From Candidatus Nitrosopumilus limneticus (GTDB lineage Archaea; Thermoproteota; Nitrososphaeria; Nitrososphaerales; Nitrosopumilaceae): DNA of 64,000 bases. The stretch is taken from the NCBI GenBank assembly GCA_022117465.1, contig JAHCGZ010000002.1:62001-126000 (forward strand), given 5' to 3'. Each line of letters starts with the position of its first letter. The first letter of the stretch is position 1. The notes under the pieces are model-generated. The model searched no databases and was not told where the DNA came from. It saw nothing but the letters and a program-made list of their open reading frames with translations. The position numbers were made by a program, and so were the translations under genes. Below are positions 52,241 to 60,693 of this stretch, in pieces.

Positions 52241-53422
52241 ATGAGTAATTGGGACTTACTAATGCCAGGTATGGGCCTTACAGGAGTCGGATTAGCAGGG
52301 CTCATATTGGCATATTCAGGTATAGCACACACATTCATCGATGGTATGCATGCATTAACTGGTCTTACCATGTTTGTAGGATTAATTTTTACTGCTGCAG
52401 GAATTTTGGATGGTGGAATTTCAACTAGCAAAAGAGCAAAAATTACAACTTTGGTAATTGTAGCAATAGCATTAGGATTTGGAATTTATGCATTAGCTAC
52501 AATCAATACTTCAGACTTTACACTTACAGTAGTACTAATTTTACTAGCAGTTGCACTACCAGCATTAGCAATTGGATATATTGCAATGAAAAAACCAGGA
52601 AGCATAAAACCAATTGGTCTTGTATTGGGATTGGCAGTTGCTAGTGCAATGGTGATTTGGATAACAGTAGGAGCAATGAATCAGGGAGAAGGAGAAATTG
52701 CCGAAGAAATAACAGATGAAGAAACAATGGAAGAAATGGTGACAGGACCAATTTTTGCAATTGAAATTCTCAAAGATTCAGCACAACAAGAAAATCCAGA
52801 TTATAATCCAGATAGAGCAATAGTAACACAAGGATATACAATGGAATGGACAAATGCAGACGTTGCAGCACATACAGTTACAAGTTCAATTGATTTTGGA
52901 GAAACATTTGATTCAAGTTTAATCAGTCCTGGAGAAACATATACTTTAGATTCAACTAATTTAGAAATTGGAGAACATGAATACTTCTGCATAGTTCATC
53001 CGTGGATGATTGCAACATTAGTTATTGAAGCAACTGTACCTGAAACTGTAGAACAACCAGTTGTTGAAACTATACAAGAACCAGTTGTTGAAGAATTAAT
53101 TGTATCCCAAACTGTAATTAAAACAGCAGATAATTCTGGAATGAGTATGGATTGTCAAGCAGCATCAGATTGTTACACTCCAAATACAATTACTGTAAAT
53201 GCGGGTTCTGTAGTTACTATGATAAATTCTGATTCAGCTGCAGCAATGCATTCCTTTACTGCAGGAACAGTAGATGGATTTAGTCCTTCACCAAGTGGAA
53301 CATTTGATACTGGAATTATGTATGCAGAGGATTCATTTGAATGGACTCCAGAAACTGCAGGTGAAGTTCCATACTATTGTATGTTGCACACTTGGATGCA
53401 AGGTACAATCATCGTAGAATAG
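52241..53422 (+). CDS. membrane protein with two cupredoxin (blue copper) domains
   Basis: A 393-residue protein. Residues 1-150 form four or five membrane helices (GLTMFVGLIFTAAGILDGGI, KITTLVIVAIALGFGIYALA, FTLTVVLILLAVALPALAIG, IGLVLGLAVASAMVIWITVG). Two copper domains face outside: one with AAHTVTSSIDFG and EYFCIVHPWM (His, Cys-x3-His-x3-Met), the other with AMHSFTAGTVDG and YYCMLHTWMQG. Copper electron carriers replace cytochrome c in ammonia-oxidising archaea, so this is probably an electron-transfer protein. It is divergent from ctaB. Confidence 0.93.
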   Translation: MSNWDLLMPGMGLTGVGLAGLILAYSGIAHTFIDGMHALTGLTMFVGLIFTAAGILDGGISTSKRAKITTLVIVAIALGFGIYALATINTSDFTLTVVLILLAVALPALAIGYIAMKKPGSIKPIGLVLGLAVASAMVIWITVGAMNQGEGEIAEEITDEETMEEMVTGPIFAIEILKDSAQQENPDYNPDRAIVTQGYTMEWTNADVAAHTVTSSIDFGETFDSSLISPGETYTLDSTNLEIGEHEYFCIVHPWMIATLVIEATVPETVEQPVVETIQEPVVEELIVSQTVIKTADNSGMSMDCQAASDCYTPNTITVNAGSVVTMINSDSAAAMHSFTAGTVDGFSPSPSGTFDTGIMYAEDSFEWTPETAGEVPYYCMLHTWMQGTIIVE

Positions 53423-53424
53423 AT

Positions 53425-53829
53425 TTGCAGAAAATTATTCTTTCAAAATTACAGAAAAAAATTCTCTTAGATCATACTAATGATGAAGAACCAAATGAAT
53501 CATGTGCAATTTTATACGGAAATAAAATTAATGAAGAAAACGTAGTAAAAGAAATTTGGTTAACAGAAAATATCGAGTCATCACCAATAGAATTCACATT
53601 ATCACCAGAACAAAATTTGGAAATGCATAAAAAATGTAAAGAATTGAATTTAGAAATTATTGGAATTTTTCATTCACATCCAAAAGGAGAAGCATACCCT
53701 TCAAATACAGATAAAAAATTTATGCAAATTAATCCGTATGTATGGGTTATTTATTCAGGAATAAACAAAAATTTCAGGGCTTTTATTCTTGAATCTGATT
53801 CTGTAGAAATTCAAATTGAAGAAAAATAA
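53425..53829 (+). CDS. JAMM/MPN metalloprotease-like protein
   Basis: A 134-residue protein with the JAMM motif H-x-H-x7-S-x2-D seen as FHSHPKGEAYPSNTDKK near residue 80 and an upstream Glu in the NESCAIL strand. Such enzymes remove ubiquitin-like modifiers (SAMPs in archaea) or act on other isopeptides. I start at TTG 53425, two bases after the cupredoxin stop; a longer reading from 53377 lies inside that gene. It probably shares its transcript. Confidence 0.88.
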   Translation: MQKIILSKLQKKILLDHTNDEEPNESCAILYGNKINEENVVKEIWLTENIESSPIEFTLSPEQNLEMHKKCKELNLEIIGIFHSHPKGEAYPSNTDKKFMQINPYVWVIYSGINKNFRAFILESDSVEIQIEEK

Positions 53830-53896
53830 AATATCCATAAATGTAAGCATGTAGAATCATCTTTTGGATTAAATATCCCCTTTTTCACTATAAATT

Positions 53897-54154
53897 ATGG
53901 AAATTCACGTATACGACACTTATGTCAAAGCAGCAGATGGACACACCATGCACTTTGATGTAATTACTGGTGAAAAAGATCATCCTAAGGCAATTAAATT
54001 TGGCAAAGAATGGTTAAAAGAAATAGGAGAGGGAGAAGCAGAAATGACACAAAACGAATGTCAATTCTGTCACTCACAATCTTGCCCACAGCCTGTAGAG
54101 CAGGCAATTAAGGAAAAAGGTTATTTCATTCAAAAAATGGAAGGCTGTCCTTAA
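53897..54154 (+). CDS. DUF2024 family protein
   Basis: An 85-residue protein: MEIHVYDTYVKAADGHTMHF, DVITGEKDHPKAIKFGKEWL, then CQFCHSQSCPQ and a final KMEGCP. The N-terminus and the CxFCHxxxC pattern fit the DUF2024 family, whose function is not known. The four cysteines and histidines suggest metal or redox chemistry. It ends before a T-rich region that separates it from the convergent H+-pyrophosphatase gene. Confidence 0.85.
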   Translation: MEIHVYDTYVKAADGHTMHFDVITGEKDHPKAIKFGKEWLKEIGEGEAEMTQNECQFCHSQSCPQPVEQAIKEKGYFIQKMEGCP

Positions 54155-54270
54155 ACATTTTTTCTTTTTTAAAAAAATTAATTTTTTTAAGTTGTATAAA
54201 TAATCTAAGAAATAAAATAAAACTAATTTTTAAAAATTTAGTAAGGTAAAAATTTTTGAATATTAAATAA

Positions 54271-56310
54271 TTAGATTGCTAGTATTGCAACAAAAGCAGA
54301 TACAAATACAATTGCAATAGTATTAAGTAATTTAATTACAGTATTAAGTGCAGGACCAGCTGTATCCTTGTAAGGATCTCCAATAATATCACCCACAACT
54401 GCCACTTTATGAACTTCAGAACCTTTCTCACCATTCATTTCAACTAACTTCTTTGCATTATCCCATGCACCGCCAGTGTTTGCTAAGTGATATGCTAACA
54501 ATATTCCAGTAACAACAGCCCCCATTAACAATCCAGCTACAGCAGTTGGACCTAATAAAACACCAAGAATAATAGGAGAAAGAATTGCTACAAGTGCTGG
54601 TTTCCAGAGTTCTCTAATTGAAGCCACAGTTGCAATATCTACACATTTAGCATAATCAGGTTTGGAAGTTCCTGCAAGAATGCCAGAATCTGCTTTGAAT
54701 TGTCTTCTTACCTCATCAACCATTTTACCTGCAGCTCTCGATACACCATTGATTAGTTGACCTGTAATAATAAATGGAATTAATCCACCAATTAATAATC
54801 CAACAATGATTGCAGGATTTGTTAAACTATAATCTAAATCTAATACACCTGCAAATACATGTGCAGCTTCAAATTGAAATGCTTGAATCATTGCTAGTGC
54901 AGCTAGTGCAGCGCTTGCTATAGCAAATCCTTTAGTAACAGCCTTAGTAGTATTTCCAACTGCATCAATTTCATCTGTGACTTTACGGTTTTCCTCACCC
55001 ATTTTAGTCATCTCTACAATTCCTCCTGCATTATCTGCAATTGGACCAAAGGCATCAATACTTAGAACAATACCTGCAAGACTCAACATTGCCATTGCAG
55101 TCAAAGAAGTTCCAAAAATACCATAGAGTACGGGGTCTGCACCTTCAGGTGCTGCTGCAGAAGAAATAGAATAAGATATGATAATTGCAACAACTAATGC
55201 AATCATAAATGGTCCTGTAGATTGCATGCCTTTGATAATTCCCATTAAAGTCAATGATGCATATCCCCATTTGGCAGAATCTGCAATTTCCTTTACTGGA
55301 GCTTTTTTGTAACTTGTATAGTAGTCAGTGATTTTTTGAATAACAGGAACTAGTATGACACCAATTACAGTGGTTCCAAACAAAGCATATGCTGTAGAAG
55401 ATTGATCAATCAATTGTGTGATAAAGACATAGTTTAATCCAATTGCAATTGCAGCTGAAACATAAAATGAACGATTAAGAGGTTTCATGACATCAGTTAC
55501 ACCTTTTGAACTTACAATTACAACACCAATAATTGATGCAATCATTCCAGAGGAGCCAATCAAAATTGGATAAAGGAAAAAGTTTGGTGCACCAATTAAT
55601 GCTGCAATGAGTAATGCTGCAAGTATTGTAACGATATATGATTCATAAACATCAGAACCCATTCCTGCTGCATCACCAACATTGTCACCAACATTGTCTG
55701 CAATTGTTGCAGGATTACGAGGATCATCTTCAGGAATATTTACTTCAACTTTTCCCACTAAATCTGCACCCATATCTGCAGCTTTAGTAAAGATGCCTCC
55801 ACCAATTCTAATAAATAATGCAATAAGACTTGCTCCAATTCCAACTCCTGCAATAGTAATTGGATCAGGATAAATCAAGTATAAACCAGTAATTGCTAAA
55901 AGAGCCATTGCGGGTACTGCTAATCCAACAGTAGCACCACCTCTAAAGGCCATAGCAAAAGTTTTACCAAGACCCTGACTGCTAAGATTTGCAGCTCTTA
56001 CTGCGGCTTTAACTGTAATTTTTAATGAGATAATTCCTGCTACTGCAGATAATGCCGCACCTACAGCAAATGCAATTCCATTTGATGGTTGTAAAAATGC
56101 ACCAATAATTACTGAAAGTGCAATTGCAACTGGCACAATAATTTTCATTTCACGCTTTAAAAATGCTGAAGCACCTTCCTTAACGGCATTTGAAATATCC
56201 ATCATTTCTTTAGTTCCAGAAGGTTGTTTAGTTATCCAAACAACCAAGCCACCGGCTACCAAAAATGATGCAATTCCACAAATAAATGGAATAATTTCAG
56301 CAAAATTCAT
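54271..56310 (-). CDS. hppA: membrane-bound proton-translocating pyrophosphatase, K+-independent type
   Basis: A 679-residue, about 16-helix pump that uses PPi hydrolysis to move H+. Catalytic motifs are ADMGADLVGKVEVNIPEDDP and NPATIADNVGDNVGDAAGMG. The diagnostic site reads GNTTKA (about residue 450): Lys there marks the K+-independent class, Ala the K+-dependent class. The C-terminal KKLVEMNGEKGSEVHKVAVV and GDPYKDTAGPALN are intact. It recovers energy from PPi made by biosynthesis and complements the soluble enzyme at 25031. Confidence 0.97.
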   Translation of the reverse strand: MNFAEIIPFICGIASFLVAGGLVVWITKQPSGTKEMMDISNAVKEGASAFLKREMKIIVPVAIALSVIIGAFLQPSNGIAFAVGAALSAVAGIISLKITVKAAVRAANLSSQGLGKTFAMAFRGGATVGLAVPAMALLAITGLYLIYPDPITIAGVGIGASLIALFIRIGGGIFTKAADMGADLVGKVEVNIPEDDPRNPATIADNVGDNVGDAAGMGSDVYESYIVTILAALLIAALIGAPNFFLYPILIGSSGMIASIIGVVIVSSKGVTDVMKPLNRSFYVSAAIAIGLNYVFITQLIDQSSTAYALFGTTVIGVILVPVIQKITDYYTSYKKAPVKEIADSAKWGYASLTLMGIIKGMQSTGPFMIALVVAIIISYSISSAAAPEGADPVLYGIFGTSLTAMAMLSLAGIVLSIDAFGPIADNAGGIVEMTKMGEENRKVTDEIDAVGNTTKAVTKGFAIASAALAALAMIQAFQFEAAHVFAGVLDLDYSLTNPAIIVGLLIGGLIPFIITGQLINGVSRAAGKMVDEVRRQFKADSGILAGTSKPDYAKCVDIATVASIRELWKPALVAILSPIILGVLLGPTAVAGLLMGAVVTGILLAYHLANTGGAWDNAKKLVEMNGEKGSEVHKVAVVGDIIGDPYKDTAGPALNTVIKLLNTIAIVFVSAFVAILAI

Positions 56311-56346
56311 ACTATATTAAATTGCCCATTTTATTGTAAATATAAA

Positions 56347-56724
56347 TCAAAGAGAAGGAATCTTACTTCTTTTTTGATATGCAGAAAACGTTTTACCGCG
56401 AAGTCCTTGCCTTACTAATTTGTTAAATCTTTTTCCATGAGCAAGATATGGAAATCGCATATGGATTAATTCATGAACAAGTGTGTTTTCAAGAGTTTTT
56501 TCATCAGGAATTTTTCTAACGTTAATGAAAACCAAATTATGTTGTAAGTATGAGACACCATAATATTTGTAAGCTGATGTACGTCTTCCTTCAGTCATTT
56601 CTCTAGGTGTATCAAATACTTCTTTGGTGGTTAACAAAATTGTAGGTTCGGAAATTGAAAATCTCTCAGAATAAATTCCAACTTTTTCTAATATTTGTAA
56701 TTTAAGATCAGGATCTAATTTCAT
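56347..56724 (-). CDS. SprT-like zinc metallopeptidase-type protein
   Basis: A 125-residue protein with the zinc motif LVHELIHMRFPYLAHGKRFN (HExxH plus a downstream His in HGKRF) near residue 85. Upstream YYGVSYLQHNLVFINVRKI fits the SprT/Spartan core. Related eukaryotic enzymes cut DNA-protein crosslinks; a similar role here is inferred. It lies 36 bases before the pyrophosphatase gene on the same strand. Confidence 0.82.
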   Translation of the reverse strand: MKLDPDLKLQILEKVGIYSERFSISEPTILLTTKEVFDTPREMTEGRRTSAYKYYGVSYLQHNLVFINVRKIPDEKTLENTLVHELIHMRFPYLAHGKRFNKLVRQGLRGKTFSAYQKRSKIPSL

Positions 56725-56814
56725 AACAATTTGTAAAGTAATTACTGTTTATCTTGAAATGTCAAATGTTGTAAGATAATGGGTTGAATTTGATTCTACA
56801 AAATTATGAATAAA

Positions 56815-56874
56815 AAGGGTCAGAGTTTATGTGGGGTAATCACAAATCATACAGCCACCGTCTCATCACGCCCC
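56815..56874 (-). ncRNA. candidate C/D-box guide RNA
   Basis: On the minus strand GTGATGA (box C, 56869-56863) is followed 39 bases later by CTGA (box D, 56823-56820). GGGG before and CCC after give a short closing stem, and T-tracts follow. A weak D'/C' pair (CTGT and ATGATTT) lies between. The 50-base C-to-D length is typical of archaeal sRNAs. It begins two bases after the stop of the DUF359 gene. The guide before box D includes TACCCCACATAAACT. Confidence 0.45.
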
Positions 56875-56876
56875 AA

Positions 56877-57370
56877 TTACTTCATCATATCAAGTAATGA
56901 TTGTGCTTTATTTCTAATTTCTGTATTAATTTGTACTAAAACTAGTCCCTTATTTGGTTGACCATACAAAACAACTGAATTTTCAGGAGCATGTATACAA
57001 ACAGGCAATACTAACAAATCCTCTTCACCATTTACAATCAATCGAACAGGAGCAGTCATCTTAAATGCTTTTTAATTATTTCAATACTTTGTAAAGTGAT
57101 TTCAGCTGCCGGGTTATCAATTTTTAATTCAGATTCACTACCAATTTTTGGAAATTCACGTTTTATTCTTTTTTCTAAACCATCAATTATTTGCAATGAA
57201 GGAATTATTTCATATTCAATCATTTTTTCAGTTGTCCTATCCCCAACGGTGATAATGTAAGAATTGTTTAAAAGATGTTTTTGAATATTTTCTTTATTAT
57301 CTTGACCAATTGGCAACAATAATCCCATAGGGATTTTCAATTGTTCTCTTAAGGAATCAGGTAATTTCAC
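56877..57370 (-). pseudogene. GTP-dependent dephospho-CoA kinase (DUF359), split by a frameshift
   Basis: This enzyme makes the last step of archaeal coenzyme A synthesis. The N-terminal half starts at ATG 57370 (MKLPDSLREQLKIPMGLLLP, SYIITVGDRTTEKMIEYEII, IDNPAAEITLQSIEIIKKHL) and stops at 57056. The C-terminal half (RLIVNGEEDLLVLPVCIHAP, VVLYGQPNKGLVLVQI) begins in another frame at ATG 57059. Adding one A to the A5 run upstream gives IIKKAFKMTAPVRLIVNGEE, a seamless family sequence. The alternative is a split two-chain enzyme coupled through ATGA. Confidence 0.85.
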
Positions 57371-57380
57371 AACAATCAGA

Positions 57381-58508
57381 TTAAGATGAGGAATTCTTAG
57401 ATGTAGGTGTATCGCTATTAGATCCAGAATTATTTTTCTCAGATGCTAGCTCTGCTTGTAAATTAGATGCAATGATACTACATTGTGCCGCTACATTTTT
57501 TGCACTAGCCCTAAATGCTTCAGCACTTGGAGAATTAGCATCAGTAATCATAATAGGTTTGCCTAAATCAGAACCAGACATAATTCCATAATTCAATGGA
57601 ATTTCTCCTAAAAATGGAATTTTAAATTGTTCACTAATTTTCTTTGCACCACCATTACCAAAGATGTAATGTTTGTCATTACAATTAGGACAAATAAAAT
57701 GACTCATATTTTCGATCACACCAATAATTGGAACATTTAATTTTTCAAACATTGAAACTGCTTTAACTGCGACATTACTTGCAACATCTTGAGGCGTTGT
57801 AATTACAACAATACCAGTAATAGGAATTGTTTGGGCAAGGGTTAATGGGATATCCCCAGTACCAGGTGGAAGATCAACAATAAGATAATCCAATTCTGAC
57901 CAATTAGTATCAACTAAAAATTGTTTTAAAATTCCAGAAATAATAGGACCACGATAAATTGCTGCTTGATTAGATTGGTCTGCAAAAAAACCAAATGATA
58001 CAACCTTTAATCCATTACAATCTGCAGGTTGAAGTTTATTATTTTCAACTTCCATAGAACCATCCTTCATTCCCAACATCAAAGGAATGCTTGGTCCATA
58101 GATGTCTGCATCAAGTAAGCCCACTTTAGCTCCTGTTTGAGATAATGCTAAGGCCAAATTTAATGAAACAGTAGATTTACCAACGCCACCTTTTCCGCTA
58201 GCGACACCAATAATATTTTTAACAGTTGCCATTTGAGTATCGGCATCAAGTGAACGACCTTCCATTACTTTTGCAGTTACATTCAAATCAAAATTTTTTA
58301 AGTCTGAAAGCTCTGCAATTGCTTTTCTTACATCATCTTCAATCTCTACATTGAAAGGACATGCAGGAGTTGTTAATTCTAAAGTAAATTTAAGATTACC
58401 ATCATTAAGTTCTAAATTCTTAATCATACCCATTGACACAATATCTTTTTTTAAATCTGGATCAATGACAGTACTAAGTTTTTCAAGAACTTGATCTATA
58501 CCAACCAT
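57381..58508 (-). CDS. Mrp/NBP35 family iron-sulfur carrier ATPase
   Basis: A 375-residue P-loop protein that carries and inserts Fe-S clusters. An N-terminal MIP18-like domain (DQVLEKLSTVIDPDLKKDIV, TTPACPFNVEIEDDVR) is fused to the ATPase: Walker A ASGKGGVGKSTVSLNLALAL near 112, DADIYGPSIPLMLGM, and CPNCNDKHYIFG with the CxxC that holds the cluster. I start at ATG 58508 (MVGIDQVLEK); a longer reading from 58589 adds unrelated residues. Divergent from rpoE. Confidence 0.93.
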   Translation of the reverse strand: MVGIDQVLEKLSTVIDPDLKKDIVSMGMIKNLELNDGNLKFTLELTTPACPFNVEIEDDVRKAIAELSDLKNFDLNVTAKVMEGRSLDADTQMATVKNIIGVASGKGGVGKSTVSLNLALALSQTGAKVGLLDADIYGPSIPLMLGMKDGSMEVENNKLQPADCNGLKVVSFGFFADQSNQAAIYRGPIISGILKQFLVDTNWSELDYLIVDLPPGTGDIPLTLAQTIPITGIVVITTPQDVASNVAVKAVSMFEKLNVPIIGVIENMSHFICPNCNDKHYIFGNGGAKKISEQFKIPFLGEIPLNYGIMSGSDLGKPIMITDANSPSAEAFRASAKNVAAQCSIIASNLQAELASEKNNSGSNSDTPTSKNSSS

Positions 58509-58656
58509 TGGAAGAAAAAACCAAGATACAATATTTAAAGATAAGTCAGATATAGAAAAAAATTGTAGTTTTTTTTCAAAAATCATCAAAATCTTTAGAA
58601 ATCCAAGTCAAATCACCCAAAGATTCATAAATTGAAATTCAAGAAAAACATAACAG

Positions 58657-59241
58657 TTGTTTTCTATATCTACCCTAGTTGATGTTGTTAGGATTCCTCC
58701 AAGCTTGTTTGGAACTACGCTCAAAAAGGCAGCAGTCAATATTCTTAAAGAAAAATACGAGAGTATGATTAATGCAGAATTAGGGTACATCATCATGATT
58801 TTAGATGCTAAAGTTGATGAAATGGGAAAAATGATTGCAGGTGATGGAGGTACATTCCATAAAGTAGAATTTGAGGCACTTACATTTTATCCAAAATTGC
58901 AAGAAATTGTTCAAGGGGAAATTGTAGACATTACAGACTTTGGAGCATTTGTTAGAATTGGTCCAACTGATGCATTACTTCACTTATCACAAGTTATGGA
59001 TGATTATCTAAAGAGTGATGTAAAGATGGGATTAATTTTAGCTAATCAAAGTGGAAGAACATTAAAAGTTGGTTCAACACTACGTGCAAGAATAACTGCA
59101 GTATCATTAGGAAAAGCTGCTGCAATGGGTAAAATTGGAATTACTTGTAGACAACCATTCCTTGGAGCAGATGAATGGATTAAAGAAGAAATTAAAAAAG
59201 CAGGTAGTTCAAGTGAAACAGCAAAAGTAGAGGCAAGTTAA
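58657..59241 (+). CDS. rpoE1: DNA-directed RNA polymerase subunit E' (Rpo7)
   Basis: A 194-residue stalk subunit of archaeal RNA polymerase. N-terminal domain FSISTLVDVVRIPPSLFGTT aligns with the usual MYxxxxxEDxVRxPP start, so the TTG at 58657 is correct. An S1-type OB domain follows (GEIVDITDFGAFVRIGPTDA, LLHLSQVMDDYL). It pairs with Rpo4 and binds nascent RNA. The gene for Spt4 starts one base after its stop. Confidence 0.95.
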   Translation: MFSISTLVDVVRIPPSLFGTTLKKAAVNILKEKYESMINAELGYIIMILDAKVDEMGKMIAGDGGTFHKVEFEALTFYPKLQEIVQGEIVDITDFGAFVRIGPTDALLHLSQVMDDYLKSDVKMGLILANQSGRTLKVGSTLRARITAVSLGKAAAMGKIGITCRQPFLGADEWIKEEIKKAGSSSETAKVEAS

Positions 59242-59242
59242 A

Positions 59243-59431
59243 ATGGCAAGAGAAATGGCATGCAGAAAATGCAAACATGTAACAACAGAAAAAGTTTGTC
59301 CAGTTTGTAAATCATCAGACTTAACACCAGATTGGAGTGGAGTTGTTTTAGTAGTGGATCCATCAAATTCACAAATTTCAAAAATATTATCTATTACTAA
59401 AAAAGGTAAATATGCAATCAAAGTGACATAA
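59243..59431 (+). CDS. spt4: transcription elongation factor Spt4 (RpoE'')
   Basis: A 62-residue zinc protein that joins Spt5 to clamp RNA polymerase during elongation. It has ACRKCKHVTTEKVCPVCKSS with two CxxC knuckles and the conserved WSGVVLVVDPSNSQISKIL and GKYAIKV end. It directly follows rpoE1, an arrangement common in archaea. Confidence 0.95.
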   Translation: MAREMACRKCKHVTTEKVCPVCKSSDLTPDWSGVVLVVDPSNSQISKILSITKKGKYAIKVT

Positions 59432-59476
59432 AAAAATTCTAAATCCTTAAAATCATATTAACATTTAATCACAATA

Positions 59477-60292
59477 TTGTCATTTAATATAAAAAAACAG
59501 CTAAAGCAATTTCTTGCAGAAGATATTGGTAAAGGAGACATTACAAGTTCATTATTATCAAAGAAGAAAATATCAGTAAAAATAATTTCAAGAGAAAATG
59601 CAATTGTTGCAGGCACAAAATATGCAAAAGAAATTTTTGCAATCAAAGGATGTAAAGCAACAATCATTAGCAAAGATGGCTCTAAAATAAAACCAAATCA
59701 AACGATTATGCAAATTACAGGAAATGCAGACAAAATTTTGACATGTGAAAGAACAGCATTGAATATAATAACAAGAATGAGTGGAATTGCAACACAAACA
59801 AATTTACTTGTTAAAAAAATTCCAAAGAGAACAAAGTTGTATGCAACAAGAAAAACAGCACCAGGATTAAGATATTTTGATAAAGAAGCAGTAGAAATTG
59901 GCGGAGGTAAAAAACACAGATTACGATTAGATGAAATGGTAATGATTAAAGATAATCATATAGCAGTTGAACAATCTCTATTAACACTAATTGAAAAAAC
60001 TAAAAAAAAATATAAAAAATTTGAAGTTGAAGTTGAAAGTACACAAGATGCAGTTCTTGCTGCACAAGAAGGAGCAACAATAGTTATGCTAGATAATTTT
60101 TCTCCATCTCAAATCATAAAAACAATTAAAATTCTTAAAGATAAAAAATTAAGAAAAAATGTATTGTTAGAAGCATCAGGTGGAATTAATTCCAAAAATA
60201 TATCAAAATATGGTAAAACAGGAGTAGACATCATATCTATTGGAAGTATAACCAATTCAGTAAAAGGAATTGATGTTAGCTTAGAAATCTAA
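59477..60292 (+). CDS. nadC: nicotinate-nucleotide pyrophosphorylase (carboxylating)
   Basis: This enzyme converts quinolinate and PRPP to nicotinate mononucleotide in NAD synthesis. The 271 residues show EDIGKGDITSSLLSKKKISV, CERTALNIITRMSGIATQTN, the ATRKTAPGLRYFDKEAVEIG active-site motif, HRLRLDEMVMIKDNH and LLEASGGINSKNISKY. The start is TTG 59477. Its stop overlaps the stop of the convergent TPR gene by four bases. nadA and an aspartate dehydrogenase gene lie just beyond on the other strand. Confidence 0.96.
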   Translation: MSFNIKKQLKQFLAEDIGKGDITSSLLSKKKISVKIISRENAIVAGTKYAKEIFAIKGCKATIISKDGSKIKPNQTIMQITGNADKILTCERTALNIITRMSGIATQTNLLVKKIPKRTKLYATRKTAPGLRYFDKEAVEIGGGKKHRLRLDEMVMIKDNHIAVEQSLLTLIEKTKKKYKKFEVEVESTQDAVLAAQEGATIVMLDNFSPSQIIKTIKILKDKKLRKNVLLEASGGINSKNISKYGKTGVDIISIGSITNSVKGIDVSLEI

Positions 60293-60690
60293 GAATTCAA
60301 TTCAGATAATAAAATTAATACAGATTTATTTTTTGGATCAATATCTTTAATTTTATTACAACAACTGATTGTAATTTCATTTTCTTGTAATTTTTGATGT
60401 GAGTATGCTTTCAAAAGTAAAACTTCAACATCAGAATCACCAATTTCAAGTGCTCTATCAAAAAAAGAAATTGCAGTACGATATTTATTTTTTAAATAGT
60501 ATATTCCCCCAATGGTAAATAATACATCATGATTGTAAGGAACTTTTTCTAAGTAATCTAAGCCTAATTTCAAGGCTTCAGTGTATTTTTTACTCTTAAC
60601 TAATTTTTTAAATTTTTTAAATTGTTCAATATTTTTTTTAAATGTAATATCTTCAGGAATTTTACTGAATAATCTAACCAAAATAATCAC
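60289..60690 (-). CDS. tetratricopeptide-repeat protein
   Basis: A 133-residue helical protein with three TPR units: KYTEALKLGLDYLEKVPYNH, DVLFTIGGIYYLKNKYRTAI, SFFDRALEIGDSDVEVLLLK, AYSHQKLQENEITISCCNKI. It probably mediates protein contacts. It starts three bases after nadA on the same strand, so it is co-transcribed with the NAD genes, but a functional link is not shown. Confidence 0.82.
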   Translation of the reverse strand: MIILVRLFSKIPEDITFKKNIEQFKKFKKLVKSKKYTEALKLGLDYLEKVPYNHDVLFTIGGIYYLKNKYRTAISFFDRALEIGDSDVEVLLLKAYSHQKLQENEITISCCNKIKDIDPKNKSVLILLSELNS

Positions 60691-60693
60691 ATG

